A stretch of DNA of 23,613 nucleotides from CAZEHO01 sp964511945 (GCA_964511945.1 CAZEHO010000039.1:1-23613), one strand, 5' to 3'. Counted from the stretch's first letter, positions 1 through 8,927 are shown. Notes: generated from the letters alone by a model not told the origin. Numbers and translations: made by a program.

Positions 1-222
1 CCGATCAACGTGCCCGGCGGGCACGCCACATCGGCATTACTCAGCAGACTCCTAGTGCCGCGCCTCACCGCGTTTGCCGGGTTCAAATGTGGCTCAGGCC
101 GCCTCCGGCTGCGTCCTCGCCCTTGACGCATTTCATCCAATGCGCCTGCGGGACTGCGTCCTTGCCGGGCGACGCCCTGAGCTCGCCTTGAACCTCGCCA
201 ACGTCATGAGGCACGGCACCAA
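1..222. other. Non-coding stretch downstream of acnA, with small hairpins and an imperfect repeat
   Basis: No convincing gene is seen; the short open frame from 74 has no recognisable content. The stretch holds a 7-bp hairpin (CGTGCCC at 9-15 against GGGCACG at 19-25, loop GGC), a 6-bp hairpin (CGCATT 127-132 against AATGCG 139-144), and an imperfect direct repeat starting CTGCGTCCT and ending GACGC at 109-129 and 154-175. The hairpins lie after the acnA stop codon, but they are more than 75 bp away and lack a T-tract, so a terminator role is uncertain. Confidence 0.5.
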
Positions 223-2892
<2,670 letters not shown>

Positions 2893-2967
2893 GACATCAG
2901 CTCCGGGATATGTGGCCAGACGGCGAGGTTACTGCGGGCAGTTTGCAGCAGGTGAGCCGGCGTTGGG

Positions 2968-3666
2968 TTATTCGGCGGTTGCCACTTCCGTCACGCAGTT
3001 CCCGGCCGGATCCACGTGGGGGTTGACGGTGACCGGTTCCATGTCGACACCGGTAGCGGCCAGCAGTCCGCGGACGATGCCCTGGTCGAGCCGGCACACG
3101 ACCTCGGGGTGATTGGTGGCCGCGGTGCCGAACGGACAGTGACGAGTGAGCAACTGCAGATCGTCGCCGGCGTCGATGCCGAAGCCGACCCCCGCCATCG
3201 CCCGGGTGACCGCCCTCACGGCGTCGGCGAATCCTTCCTCTTCCGGAAGGCCGACCTCAGCCGCCAATTCCGCGCCGTACTCCCGGCCGACTTGTTCGGC
3301 AATGGCGGCCGCATCGTCCGGCGCCACCCGCTCGATGATTCGGACCAGCAGTTCCGCCAGCAGGTCGTAGCGTCGTGCCGGGTACGACACGGCGATTTCC
3401 TTCTCGGTGGCCTCGTATGCCTTGGCAGGCCGGCCGGCACCCTGACCGGGAATCCGGCGGCTGGAGACACTGAGGTAGCCGTCGTCGGTGAGCCGGTCGA
3501 GGTGATGGCGAGCCACGTTCGGATGGATCCCGAAGATGTCTGCGATCTGACCTGCGGTGACCGGGTGGGCGGATTCGCGGGCGGTGATGTAGATCCCCCG
3601 TCGGGTGGGATCACCGAGGGAGGCTGCGAGATCGCCGATGGTCCGCTCGAAATCCTGCGCCTGCAT
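2968..3666 (-). CDS. SufR-like winged-helix transcriptional regulator with putative Fe-S ligands
   Basis: The protein has 232 residues. Residues 10-70 look like an ArsR/MarR-type winged helix (SLGDPTRRGIY, then the recognition-helix region around HPNVARHHLDRL). A basic wing (GQGAGRPAKAY) follows, then a helical linker, and a C-terminal region with exactly three cysteines: C177 in HCPFG, C191 in VVCRLDQ and C224 in GNCVTEV. This C-x13-C-x32-C pattern fits the COG2345/SufR family, where such cysteines bind an Fe-S cluster that modulates DNA binding. The ATG at 3666 was chosen because family similarity begins there; the open frame continues upstream to 4110, antisense to mrp, with no family signal. 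It lies upstream of acnA on the same strand and is divergent from mrp, so both are candidate targets. Family membership is fairly sure; cluster binding and targets are inferred. Confidence 0.82.
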   Translation of the reverse strand: MQAQDFERTIGDLAASLGDPTRRGIYITARESAHPVTAGQIADIFGIHPNVARHHLDRLTDDGYLSVSSRRIPGQGAGRPAKAYEATEKEIAVSYPARRYDLLAELLVRIIERVAPDDAAAIAEQVGREYGAELAAEVGLPEEEGFADAVRAVTRAMAGVGFGIDAGDDLQLLTRHCPFGTAATNHPEVVCRLDQGIVRGLLAATGVDMEPVTVNPHVDPAGNCVTEVATAE

Positions 3667-3675
3667 GGGTCTGGA

Positions 3676-3730
3676 GGGTACGTCCCCCGGCGTCACTATA
3701 TTCGGCAGCATCCAGATTCCGAGGAGACCC
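3676..3730. promoter_or_regulatory. Divergent promoter region between the SufR-like regulator and mrp
   Basis: Only 64 bp separate the two divergent start codons. On the minus strand, TATAGT (3700-3695) is a near-consensus -10 box, placing a start near 3688 and giving a short leader for the regulator. On the plus strand, the overlapping TATATT (3697-3702) is a possible -10 for mrp, which has GAGGAG (3721-3726) four bases before its GTG. The two -10 boxes overlap, so binding of one regulator could block both. No clear -35 boxes or long palindrome were found; only a weak GGGTACGTCCC element at 3676-3686 is present. Confidence 0.45.
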
Positions 3731-4819
3731 GTGGTCGATATCAACGCCGTCACCGCTGCCGTCGAAGGGGTCGTAGACCCCGAATTGCGCCGTCCGCTGG
3801 GCAAGCTGGGGATGGTGGATGAGGTCACCGTCGGTGACGACGGCGAGGTTCGAGTTGCCCTGACGCTGCCCGGTCCGCAGTGGCCCGGAGAGCCCGTCGG
3901 CCTGACGATCGCCGATGCCGCCAAAGCTATCGAAGGGGTCGGCGAGGTCGCCGTCGACGTCGACTTCATGACCGAGGCGCAGCAGGACTCGGTGGTCTCG
4001 TTCCTCCGCGAGGGTGTGCCCTCGCGTCCCGGAGGCCCCGGTTCGCGGACCCGGGTCGTCACCATCGCCTCGGGCAAGGGCGGGGTCGGCAAGTCCTCAG
4101 TCACCGCCAACGTGGCGGTGGCGCTGGCACGGAGCGGTCACGATGTCGGTGTCATCGATGCCGATGTCTGGGGCTTCTCGATCCCCAAGATGCTGGGCAT
4201 CGACAGCCCGCCGAACGCGTTGTCGCAGACGATCATCCCGCCCGGTGCCTACGGCGTGCGGGCTATCTCGATGGACTTCTTCGTCGGCGCTGATCAGGCC
4301 GTGGTGTGGCGTGGCCCAATGCTGCACAAAGCGCTCGAGCAGTTCCTCGACGACGTGCTGTGGGACGAACCCGAGTTCCTTCTGCTCGACCTGCCGCCGG
4401 GAACCGGTGACGTTGCCATCTCGTTGTCGCAGTTCCTTCCCGGTGCGCTCTCGGTCATAGTGACGACGCCACAGATCACGGCGCAGCGGGTCGCCAAACG
4501 CGCTGCGGTGATGGCCACCAAGGTCAACCAGGAAGTCGTCGGGGTCGTCGAGAACATGTCCTGGTTCACCGGGGACGACGGAAAACGCTACGAGATCTTC
4601 GGGTCGGGCGGTGGAGAGCAGCTCGCCGCCGAACTCGAGGTTCCGCTGTTGGGCAGGGTTCCGCTGGTCCCGGCGATGCGGGAGGGAGCCGATCGGGGAG
4701 AGCCGGCGGTCATCGCGGCACCGGGCGGCGAGGCCGAGGAGGCGTTCGCCGAAATCGCCCGGCAGCTCATCGACGCCCGGCCCCGGGTGCGGCGTCCACC
4801 GGAACTCATCATCAGCTGA
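3731..4819 (+). CDS. mrp: Mrp/ApbC/NBP35-family P-loop ATPase without cysteines
   Basis: Mrp-family ATPases are Fe-S cluster carriers in the cytoplasm. The protein has 362 residues: an N-terminal DUF59/MIP18-like domain (about 1-85, with VVDPELRRPLGKLGMV) and a SIMIBI ATPase domain with the deviant Walker A GKGGVGKS at 115-122, the switch VIDADVWGFSIP, and LLLDLPPGTGD. The GTG at 3731 is chosen for its GAGGAG ribosome site and because DUF59 begins there. Oddly, the whole protein has no cysteine. The CxxC seen in E. coli Mrp near IFGxGG is replaced by SWFTGDDGKRYEIFG, and the TxxGCP cysteine of DUF59 is replaced by LPGPQWPG. The ATPase identity is sure; a classical cluster-carrier role is doubtful. 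Confidence 0.93.
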   Translation: MVDINAVTAAVEGVVDPELRRPLGKLGMVDEVTVGDDGEVRVALTLPGPQWPGEPVGLTIADAAKAIEGVGEVAVDVDFMTEAQQDSVVSFLREGVPSRPGGPGSRTRVVTIASGKGGVGKSSVTANVAVALARSGHDVGVIDADVWGFSIPKMLGIDSPPNALSQTIIPPGAYGVRAISMDFFVGADQAVVWRGPMLHKALEQFLDDVLWDEPEFLLLDLPPGTGDVAISLSQFLPGALSVIVTTPQITAQRVAKRAAVMATKVNQEVVGVVENMSWFTGDDGKRYEIFGSGGGEQLAAELEVPLLGRVPLVPAMREGADRGEPAVIAAPGGEAEEAFAEIARQLIDARPRVRRPPELIIS

Positions 4820-4862
4820 CGGCTGCGGCCGGCCTACGATTCACCCCGAGGAGGAAATCATC

Positions 4863-5087
4863 GTGCGCGTCAGGTTTGGAATGGCCGACACGGCCCGCGA
4901 GATCGACATCGAGGTCGACGATGCCAAGGCGTTGATAAAGAACTTCGAGAAGGCCCTCGAGAGCGACGAGAAGGTGCTCTGGGTCACCGAAGAGGACGGT
5001 CGGCGCTACGGCCTCGTCACCGAGATGATCGTCTACGTGGACGTCGAGCCAGAGAAGACACGCTCCGGGGTCGGATTCAGCACCTGA
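4863..5087 (+). CDS. DUF3107 family small protein
   Basis: The protein has 74 residues, is acidic, and has no membrane segment or signal peptide. The sequence (MRVRFGMADTAREIDIEVDD, then a lysine/glutamate-rich helix and DGRRYGLVTEMIVYVDVE) fits the short DUF3107 family found in actinobacteria, whose function is not established to my knowledge. The GTG start is strongly supported by AGGAGG at 4849-4854 with a spacing of 8. It follows mrp by 43 bp on the same strand and may be co-transcribed with it. A perfect 12-bp hairpin follows its stop codon. The family call rests on recognition of the overall sequence only. Confidence 0.75.
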   Translation: MRVRFGMADTAREIDIEVDDAKALIKNFEKALESDEKVLWVTEEDGRRYGLVTEMIVYVDVEPEKTRSGVGFST

Positions 5088-5116
5088 GCGACCGCTCGCA
5101 GGCTCCTGAGAACAGT

Positions 5117-5145
5117 ATCGAGGGCCCGTGTTGCGGGCCCTCGAT
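5117..5145. terminator. Bidirectional hairpin terminator between DUF3107 and whiB
   Basis: ATCGAGGGCCCG (5117-5128) and CGGGCCCTCGAT (5134-5145) form a perfect 12-bp stem with a five-base loop TGTTG. It sits between two convergent genes, 29 bp after one stop codon and 20 bp after the other. No run of T follows on either strand, which is common for actinobacterial terminators. Confidence 0.8.
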
Positions 5146-5165
5146 GGACAAGTGGGGGAGGGAGG

Positions 5166-5432
5166 TCAGCTTGCCCGGCGGCGTCGTTCTGCCAGCCAGC
5201 GCTTGCGCAGCCGGCGGCGCTCATCTTCGGCGTACCCGCCCCAAACCCCCGCTTCCTGGTTGGTTCCAAGCGCGTAGTTCAGGCACTCCTCACGCACGGT
5301 GCACTGAGCGCAGATGAACTTGGCGGCTTCGATCTGATCGACTGCAGGACCGGTGGTCCCAACGGGGAAAAAGAGGTTGGGTTCCGAGTCGCGGCAGGCG
5401 GACAGTTCGCGCCAATCGGTGATCGTCAGCAT
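5166..5432 (-). CDS. WhiB-family Fe-S transcriptional regulator, WhiB1/WblE type
   Basis: The protein has 88 residues and acts as a small redox- or NO-responsive regulator that binds the primary sigma factor in the family members studied. All four [4Fe-4S] ligands are present: C13, C41, C44 and C50 (C-x27-C-x2-C-x5-C). The sigma-contacting GVWGG turn lies at 62-66, followed by a very basic tail (RRRLRKRWLAERRRR) that is the usual DNA-contacting part. The LFFPVGTTGP stretch and the overall length match WhiB1/WblE best; that subtype call is inference. The ATG at 5432 has only a weak GAGAAAA ribosome site. Its promoter region carries a CRP-like palindrome, which fits the known control of mycobacterial whiB1 by the CRP homologue Rv3676. 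It is convergent with the DUF3107 gene. Confidence 0.93.
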   Translation of the reverse strand: MLTITDWRELSACRDSEPNLFFPVGTTGPAVDQIEAAKFICAQCTVREECLNYALGTNQEAGVWGGYAEDERRRLRKRWLAERRRRAS

Positions 5433-5465
5433 GATCGTTTTCTCGGTTATCGGTTGTCGCCATCG

Positions 5466-5483
5466 TTGTGAAACCGTTCACAA
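5466..5483. promoter_or_regulatory. CRP/GlxR-type operator in the whiB leader
   Basis: TTGTGAA-ACCG-TTCACAA is a perfect 7-bp-arm inverted repeat that contains the exact TGTGA-N6-TCACA consensus of the CRP/GlxR family. It lies 33 bp upstream of the whiB ATG, just downstream of the predicted transcription start (about 5489), so binding here would be expected to repress. The cognate regulator gene is not in the window. Confidence 0.7.
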
Positions 5484-5495
5484 GCGACGAAGCCC

Positions 5496-5524
5496 ACCGT
5501 ACACGCCTGTTTCGGGGCGGTCAA
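5496..5524 (-). promoter_or_regulatory. Promoter of the whiB-family gene
   Basis: Read on the minus strand, TTGACC (5524-5519) and TACGGT (5501-5496) form -35 and -10 boxes separated by exactly 17 bases. This is the best-scoring promoter by eye in the window. It predicts a start near 5489 and a leader of roughly 57 nt. Confidence 0.65.
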
Positions 5525-5533
5525 GAGGTTTTT

Positions 5534-5569
5534 GGAACCGGTTCCGGTGTGAGCCCTGAAAGCGGTTTC
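5534..5569. promoter_or_regulatory. Paired palindromes upstream of whiB and yqeY
   Basis: GGAACCGGTTCC (5534-5545) is a perfect 12-bp palindrome just upstream of the whiB -35 box. GAAAGCGGTTTC (5558-5569) has 4-bp arms and a similar outline, and lies 26 bp before the yqeY -10 box. Both resemble the GAAACCGTTC core of the CRP-like site nearby. They may be operators between the two divergent genes; no known regulator is assigned. Confidence 0.4.
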
Positions 5570-5594
5570 CCGAACTCGCCGAACGGCAAGGGGG

Positions 5595-5600
5595 TACGCT
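5595..5600 (+). promoter_or_regulatory. -10 box of the yqeY gene (leaderless transcript likely)
   Basis: TACGCT ends nine bases before the ATG at 5610, placing the transcription start at or within about three bases of the start codon. There is no ribosome-binding site between them, so a leaderless mRNA is likely. No good -35 box is seen. Confidence 0.5.
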
Positions 5601-5609
5601 GAGTCCACA

Positions 5610-6071
5610 ATGTCGATTCACGAAGAACTCCGTGCCGAATTGACCGACGCGATGCGTGCTCGCGACCGCCGCCGCCTCGATGTGATTCGTTCGATCGAAA
5701 CCGAAGTGGCCAAGGTGCGCAGCGAGCCCGGTTTCGATGGTGACCTCGACGACGGGCTCTACCGGCGGGTCATCTCGTCCTTCTCCAAGAAGATGGACAA
5801 GGCTCGCGCTGAGTTCGAGGCCGGTGGCCCGGCGGGCCTGGACCGTGCTGCCAAGCTCGAGTGGGAGATCGAGTACCTCGCTCGGTGGCTGCCGAGCACC
5901 GCCGGCCAGGACGAGACGCGGGCGCTGGTCCGCACCGCCATCGATGAGCTCGGAGTCGACGACCCGAAGATGGCCGGTCGGGTGATCGGGCACGTCATGC
6001 GTCACGGTCCAGACGGTCTCGACGGCGCCCTGGTCAACCGGTTGGTGCGGGAGGAGCTCGACGCCGGTTGA
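5610..6071 (+). CDS. YqeY / GatB-YqeY-domain protein
   Basis: The protein has 153 residues, the normal length for this family. It is helical and soluble, starting IHEELRAELTDAMRARDRRRLDVIRSI, with the typical YLARWLPS segment near residue 90 and the MAGRVIGHVM segment near 125. The family shares the tRNA-binding tail domain of the GatB amidotransferase subunit and is called tRNA amidotransferase-like, but the stand-alone protein has no settled function. Its end overlaps the ligase start by four bases (TTGA), indicating translational coupling. Its divergent partner across 177 bp is the whiB gene. Confidence 0.9.
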   Translation: MSIHEELRAELTDAMRARDRRRLDVIRSIETEVAKVRSEPGFDGDLDDGLYRRVISSFSKKMDKARAEFEAGGPAGLDRAAKLEWEIEYLARWLPSTAGQDETRALVRTAIDELGVDDPKMAGRVIGHVMRHGPDGLDGALVNRLVREELDAG

Positions 6072-6985
6072 AGTCGCCGCCGTTGTTCTATCCAATGCTG
6101 GCGACGCCGTGGGAGCGGCCGTTCGCCGACCCCGGCTGGTCGTTCGAGCCTAAGTGGGACGGCTACCGAGCGATCCTGACCTGGGACGGGACGGAAGTCC
6201 ATCTGCGCAGCCGCCGAGGGAACGACTTCACCGACACCTATTCGGAGCTGAGCGCGTTTCGGGCAACGCGGCCTTGCGTCATCGATGGGGAGATCGTTGC
6301 CCTCGGCGCCGACGGCCGTCCGTCGTTCGAGCTGCTCCAGGGCCGCAAGCGGTCGCGGATTGCAGTGTCGATGGTCGCCTTTGACCTGCTGTTCGACGGT
6401 GAGCCCATCATCGGATTGCCGTTGGAGGACCGGCAGGAGCGTCTGACGGCACTCGGGCCGGAGCCACCGTTCGTGACGGTGGAACCGATCCGAGGTGACG
6501 GCCATGCCATGTGGGACGCCGTCGTGGATCGGGGCCTGGAGGGCATGGTGGCGAAGCGGCTGGGCAGCAGCTATCGCCCCGGGGTGCGGTCGCCCGATTG
6601 GCGCAAGGTCGTGCACGTCAATTCGCTGCGGGCGGTCGTCGGCGGATTCACCGTGGGTGAGGGTGGACGCACCGGAACGCTCGGCTCACTGGTCATGGGA
6701 CTGTGGGAGGGGGACCGGTTGCGCTGGATCGGCAACGTCGGCACCGGATTCTCCGACGCGGACCTGATGGCGGTGAAGGAGGCGCTCGACGAGATGGAAC
6801 GATCCGACCCGGCGTTCCACGACTCAGCGGCCATCGAGGGGATGCCGACGTGGATCGAGCCGGTGCTCGTTGCCCGGATCGGGTTCCGGGAATGGACGTC
6901 GGCGGGCCGGCTCCGGGCGCCGCGTTTCCAGGGTTTCACGGATGACCCGGTTGAGGTTGTGACGTGGGAGCAAGAGGGGCCGTGA
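6068..6985 (+). CDS. ATP-dependent DNA ligase (NHEJ-type, stand-alone)
   Basis: The protein has 305 residues and seals DNA nicks and ends through a lysine-AMP intermediate. The nucleotidyltransferase domain shows motif I EPKWDGYR with catalytic K29, motif III at AFDLLFDG (about 104-111), motif IV EGMVAKR (158-164) and motif V WRKV (178-181). The OB-fold follows from about 185 with GNVGTGFSD. There is no polymerase or nuclease domain, so it resembles the ligase part of LigD or LigC rather than a full-length LigD. The TTG start at 6068 is supported by GAGGAG at 6051-6056 and the four-base overlap with yqeY; an ATG at 6095 is an alternative. It is convergent with ku, which supports a role in non-homologous end joining. 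Confidence 0.93.
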   Translation: MKSPPLFYPMLATPWERPFADPGWSFEPKWDGYRAILTWDGTEVHLRSRRGNDFTDTYSELSAFRATRPCVIDGEIVALGADGRPSFELLQGRKRSRIAVSMVAFDLLFDGEPIIGLPLEDRQERLTALGPEPPFVTVEPIRGDGHAMWDAVVDRGLEGMVAKRLGSSYRPGVRSPDWRKVVHVNSLRAVVGGFTVGEGGRTGTLGSLVMGLWEGDRLRWIGNVGTGFSDADLMAVKEALDEMERSDPAFHDSAAIEGMPTWIEPVLVARIGFREWTSAGRLRAPRFQGFTDDPVEVVTWEQEGP

Positions 6986-6990
6986 GTGCT

Positions 6991-7039
6991 GCTCAGTGTT
7001 CAGTTCCGTGTGATCACTGAGAACCGATGACTGATGACT
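6991..7039. repeat. Heptad-period array between ligase and ku
   Basis: Seven consecutive 7-bp units fill most of the gap between the two convergent stop codons. They begin GCTCAGT and GTTCAGT on the left and end with two identical GATGACT units on the right; the last overlaps the ku stop codon. CTCAGTG (6992-6998) and CACTGAG (7015-7021) can form a 7-bp stem. It could serve as a bidirectional terminator. See the related arrays at 14417 and 21743. Confidence 0.6.
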
Positions 7040-7826
7040 ACCCGGCGGCTCGCTTCGCCTTCGTTGCCTCGACGCTTGCCTTGAGCGCCTCCATGAGGTC
7101 CACGACCCCGGTCGGAGTGGGCTGCTCGGGAGCCACGATCTCCTCACCCTCGATTTTGCGGCGGGCGAGCTCCTCGACCGCCTCCCGGGATTCGTCGATC
7201 CACCGATCGGGTTCGAACGGTCGGGTGAGGTTGTCGATGAGCATCTCGGCCATCTGGACCTCGTCATCGCGAATCTCGATGTCCTCGGAGAGCTGCTCGA
7301 ACTCGGGTTCGCGGATCTCATCCGGCCAGTACATGGTCTCGAGGACGATCACGTCGTCCTCGGCCCGCAGCGTCGCCGGGTACTCACGCTCCCGGATCGC
7401 GACTCGGGCCAGTCCGACCAACCCCTTCTCGGTCAGGGCTCGGTGGAGGATTCGGTAGGCCTTGACTCCGGTCTTCTCGGGAGCCAGGTAGTAGGACTGG
7501 CGATAGAAGATTGGGTCGATCTCCTCATCGGCGACGAACTGCACCACATCGACGGTGCCGGCACCCTTGGTCGACAGCGCGGTTTCGAGTTCTTCATCAC
7601 TGAAGACTACGTAGCGGTCCTTCTCGAACTCGTAGCCCTTCACGATGTCGTCCCAGACGACTTCCTGCTCGTCGCTCTCGGCGACCCTCTTGTAGCGGAT
7701 GCGCGAGTGATCGCCCTTCCGCAGCTGGCGGAACTTGGGACGCTTGCTCTCGGTTGCCGAATACAACCCGATCGGGATCGTGACCAGTCCGAAGGAGATG
7801 GCTCCCTTCCAGATGGCGCGCGGCAT
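7038..7826 (-). CDS. ku: Ku DNA end-binding protein
   Basis: The protein has 262 residues. Bacterial Ku forms a homodimeric ring that loads on double-strand ends and recruits an ATP-dependent ligase. The start MPRAIWKGAISFGLVTIPIG is the family signature. The Ku beta-barrel core follows (KGYEFEKDRYVVFSDEEL, FYRQSYYLAPEKTGVKAYRIL, LETMYWPDEIR). The C-terminal tail is short (KASVEATKAKRAAG), not the long lysine-rich extension seen in some actinobacteria. The ATG at 7826 is preceded by AAGGAAGG and a TATGAT -10 box. It is convergent with the ligase gene, and together the two proteins could make a minimal two-component end-joining system. Confidence 0.96.
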   Translation of the reverse strand: MPRAIWKGAISFGLVTIPIGLYSATESKRPKFRQLRKGDHSRIRYKRVAESDEQEVVWDDIVKGYEFEKDRYVVFSDEELETALSTKGAGTVDVVQFVADEEIDPIFYRQSYYLAPEKTGVKAYRILHRALTEKGLVGLARVAIREREYPATLRAEDDVIVLETMYWPDEIREPEFEQLSEDIEIRDDEVQMAEMLIDNLTRPFEPDRWIDESREAVEELARRKIEGEEIVAPEQPTPTGVVDLMEALKASVEATKAKRAAG

Positions 7827-7855
7827 GGCACCCTTCCTTGCTCTTCGCGGCGCCG

Positions 7856-7861
7856 ATCATA
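7856..7861 (-). promoter_or_regulatory. -10 box of ku
   Basis: TATGAT on the minus strand lies 29 bp upstream of the ku ATG and matches the -10 consensus at five of six positions. A GGAAGG ribosome site lies between it and the start codon. No convincing -35 box was seen. Confidence 0.5.
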
Positions 7862-7884
7862 CGGGCCGCCGCCGGCTTGGGGGA

Positions 7885-7923
7885 GGGTCTGCGGTGGGCA
7901 CTAGCGTGTGCGTCCGCAGACCC
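7885..7923. repeat. Long inverted repeat between ku and the CPBP gene
   Basis: GGGTCTGCGG (7885-7894) and CCGCAGACCC (7914-7923) are perfect 10-bp arms around a 19-base loop that itself holds CAC/GTG pairs. It lies 24 bp upstream of the ku -10 box and 10 bp before the GTG chosen for the CPBP gene. It could be an operator for either divergent gene or a structured leader. Confidence 0.6.
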
Positions 7924-7933
7924 GGGCCAATCC

Positions 7934-8701
7934 GTGACCGATCCCCCCGACACCGAGAGCCAGGCACCGCCGCTGGACCGGCGTACCGTGACCGTGTTCG
8001 CCGTCACGGTGGTGCTGCTCATCGTGTTCGAGTATTGGGGTCTGGCGTCGTCGTTCGCCGGGACCTCGCTGCACAGCTCGGTGGCCGATCGGCTGGGCGA
8101 CGGGTACGACCCCTATTTCGGGCTTTTGCCGTACCAGTACTGGGGGGTGTCGTCGCTGGTCATCCGGGTGCTCGTTCCGCTCGGTGTGATCGTCTGGGTG
8201 CTGCGGGAATCGCCGCGGGACTGGGGGTTCCGGATCAGCGGGCAGTGGCGCCACATCCGGCCCTACGTCTACTTCCTGATTGCGATGGTTCCGGTGCTGC
8301 TGTGGGTGTCGACCCTGCAGTCGTTCCAGAACAAGTACCCCTTCTACGACGGGGCGGTGCTCGGCGGGTGGCACTTCTGGGGGTTCCAGCTGTTCTACGG
8401 CCTGCAGTTCCTCGGCGTCGAGGGGTTCTTCCGGGGCTTCATGCTGTTCGGCCTGGAGAAGCGCTTCGGGTACTACGCCATCGCGATCATGACCATCCCG
8501 TACGTGATGATCCACTTCGGGAAACCGGCGCCCGAGACCTTTGCGGCCATCGTTGCCGGAGTGCTGCTCGGGTACATGGCGCTGCGGTCCCGGTCGTTCC
8601 TGTGGGGGGTGATAGTCCACTGGTCGGTCGGGATCATGATGGACACCTTCGTCATCGGCCGCGAGGTGGGATTCGGCGAGATGCTCACGCGGGTTTTCTA
8701 G
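7934..8701 (+). CDS. CPBP-family intramembrane protease-like protein
   Basis: The protein has 255 residues from the GTG at 7934, with about six to eight hydrophobic segments, the first near residues 15-35. CPBP proteins are membrane glutamic-type proteases or homologues (the CAAX-protease and bacteriocin-processing group). The core motifs are present in altered form: VEGFFRG for EExxxR (one of the two glutamates is V), YVMIH for FxxxH, and HWSVGIMMD for the last motif. An open frame extends upstream to a TTG at 7838, but that part has no family character and would overlap the long inverted repeat. No ribosome site supports any start, so the N-terminus is uncertain. Substrate is unknown. Confidence 0.8.
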   Translation: MTDPPDTESQAPPLDRRTVTVFAVTVVLLIVFEYWGLASSFAGTSLHSSVADRLGDGYDPYFGLLPYQYWGVSSLVIRVLVPLGVIVWVLRESPRDWGFRISGQWRHIRPYVYFLIAMVPVLLWVSTLQSFQNKYPFYDGAVLGGWHFWGFQLFYGLQFLGVEGFFRGFMLFGLEKRFGYYAIAIMTIPYVMIHFGKPAPETFAAIVAGVLLGYMALRSRSFLWGVIVHWSVGIMMDTFVIGREVGFGEMLTRVF

Positions 8702-8755
8702 CTGTGACGCGATTCGCAGTTCAATCGAGCCGCGGTCTCCGAAGGGACTTGAAGA

Positions 8756-8778
8756 CGGGCCTGCCTCCGGCAAGCCCG
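8756..8778 (-). terminator. Hairpin after tRNA-Arg and the CPBP gene
   Basis: CGGGCCTGCC (8756-8765) and GGCAAGCCCG (8769-8778) pair over 10 bp with one mismatch and a three-base loop. It begins two bases past the tRNA 3' end on the minus strand, where TCTTCAAGT follows, and lies 54 bp after the CPBP stop codon on the plus strand. It may end both transcripts. Confidence 0.6.
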
Positions 8779-8780
8779 CG

Positions 8781-8852
8781 TGCCCCCGGCAGGATTCGAA
8801 CCTGCGCTCCCGGCTCCGGAGGCCGGCGCTCTATCCCCTGAGCTACGAGGGC
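8781..8852 (-). tRNA. tRNA-Arg (anticodon CCG)
   Basis: The minus strand folds into a complete 72-nt cloverleaf. The acceptor stem pairs GCCCTCG with CGGGGGC (one G-U pair), the D stem pairs GCTC with GAGC, the anticodon stem pairs CCGGC with GCCGG around loop CTCCGGA, and the T arm pairs GCAGG with CCTGC around TTCGAAT. The anticodon CCG reads CGG arginine codons. The discriminator base is A. The 3' CCA is not encoded. The gene is divergent from argS, whose product charges it. Confidence 0.96.
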
Positions 8853-8862
8853 GTGCCGGGTC

Positions 8863-8868
8863 AATATA
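8863..8868 (-). promoter_or_regulatory. -10 box of tRNA-Arg
   Basis: TATATT on the minus strand ends ten bases before the tRNA 5' end, predicting a precursor leader of only about four bases. It is close to the argS -10 box on the other strand (8897-8902). No good -35 box was found. Confidence 0.5.
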
Positions 8869-8896
8869 CCAACCACGGGGTCTCCGGCACCGGGGG

Positions 8897-8902
8897 TACG
8901 AT
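8897..8902 (+). promoter_or_regulatory. -10 box of argS
   Basis: TACGAT predicts a start near 8909. It overlaps the ATG at 8901, which argues against that codon as the argS start and favours the ATG at 8928. Confidence 0.45.
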
Positions 8903-8927
8903 GCTCGGACCCGAACCCGGATCAAGC

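Noticed and set aside
3667..4110. N-terminal extension of the SufR-like regulator by about 150 residues
   Set aside because: It is fully antisense to mrp, is rich in S, T, P and R, and has no family similarity; the HTH protein begins naturally at 3666.
7735..8841. Alternative plus-strand open frame of 368 residues over the CPBP gene
   Set aside because: The frame at 7934-8701 has membrane segments and CPBP motifs; this one is arginine- and glycine-rich noise and runs through the tRNA.
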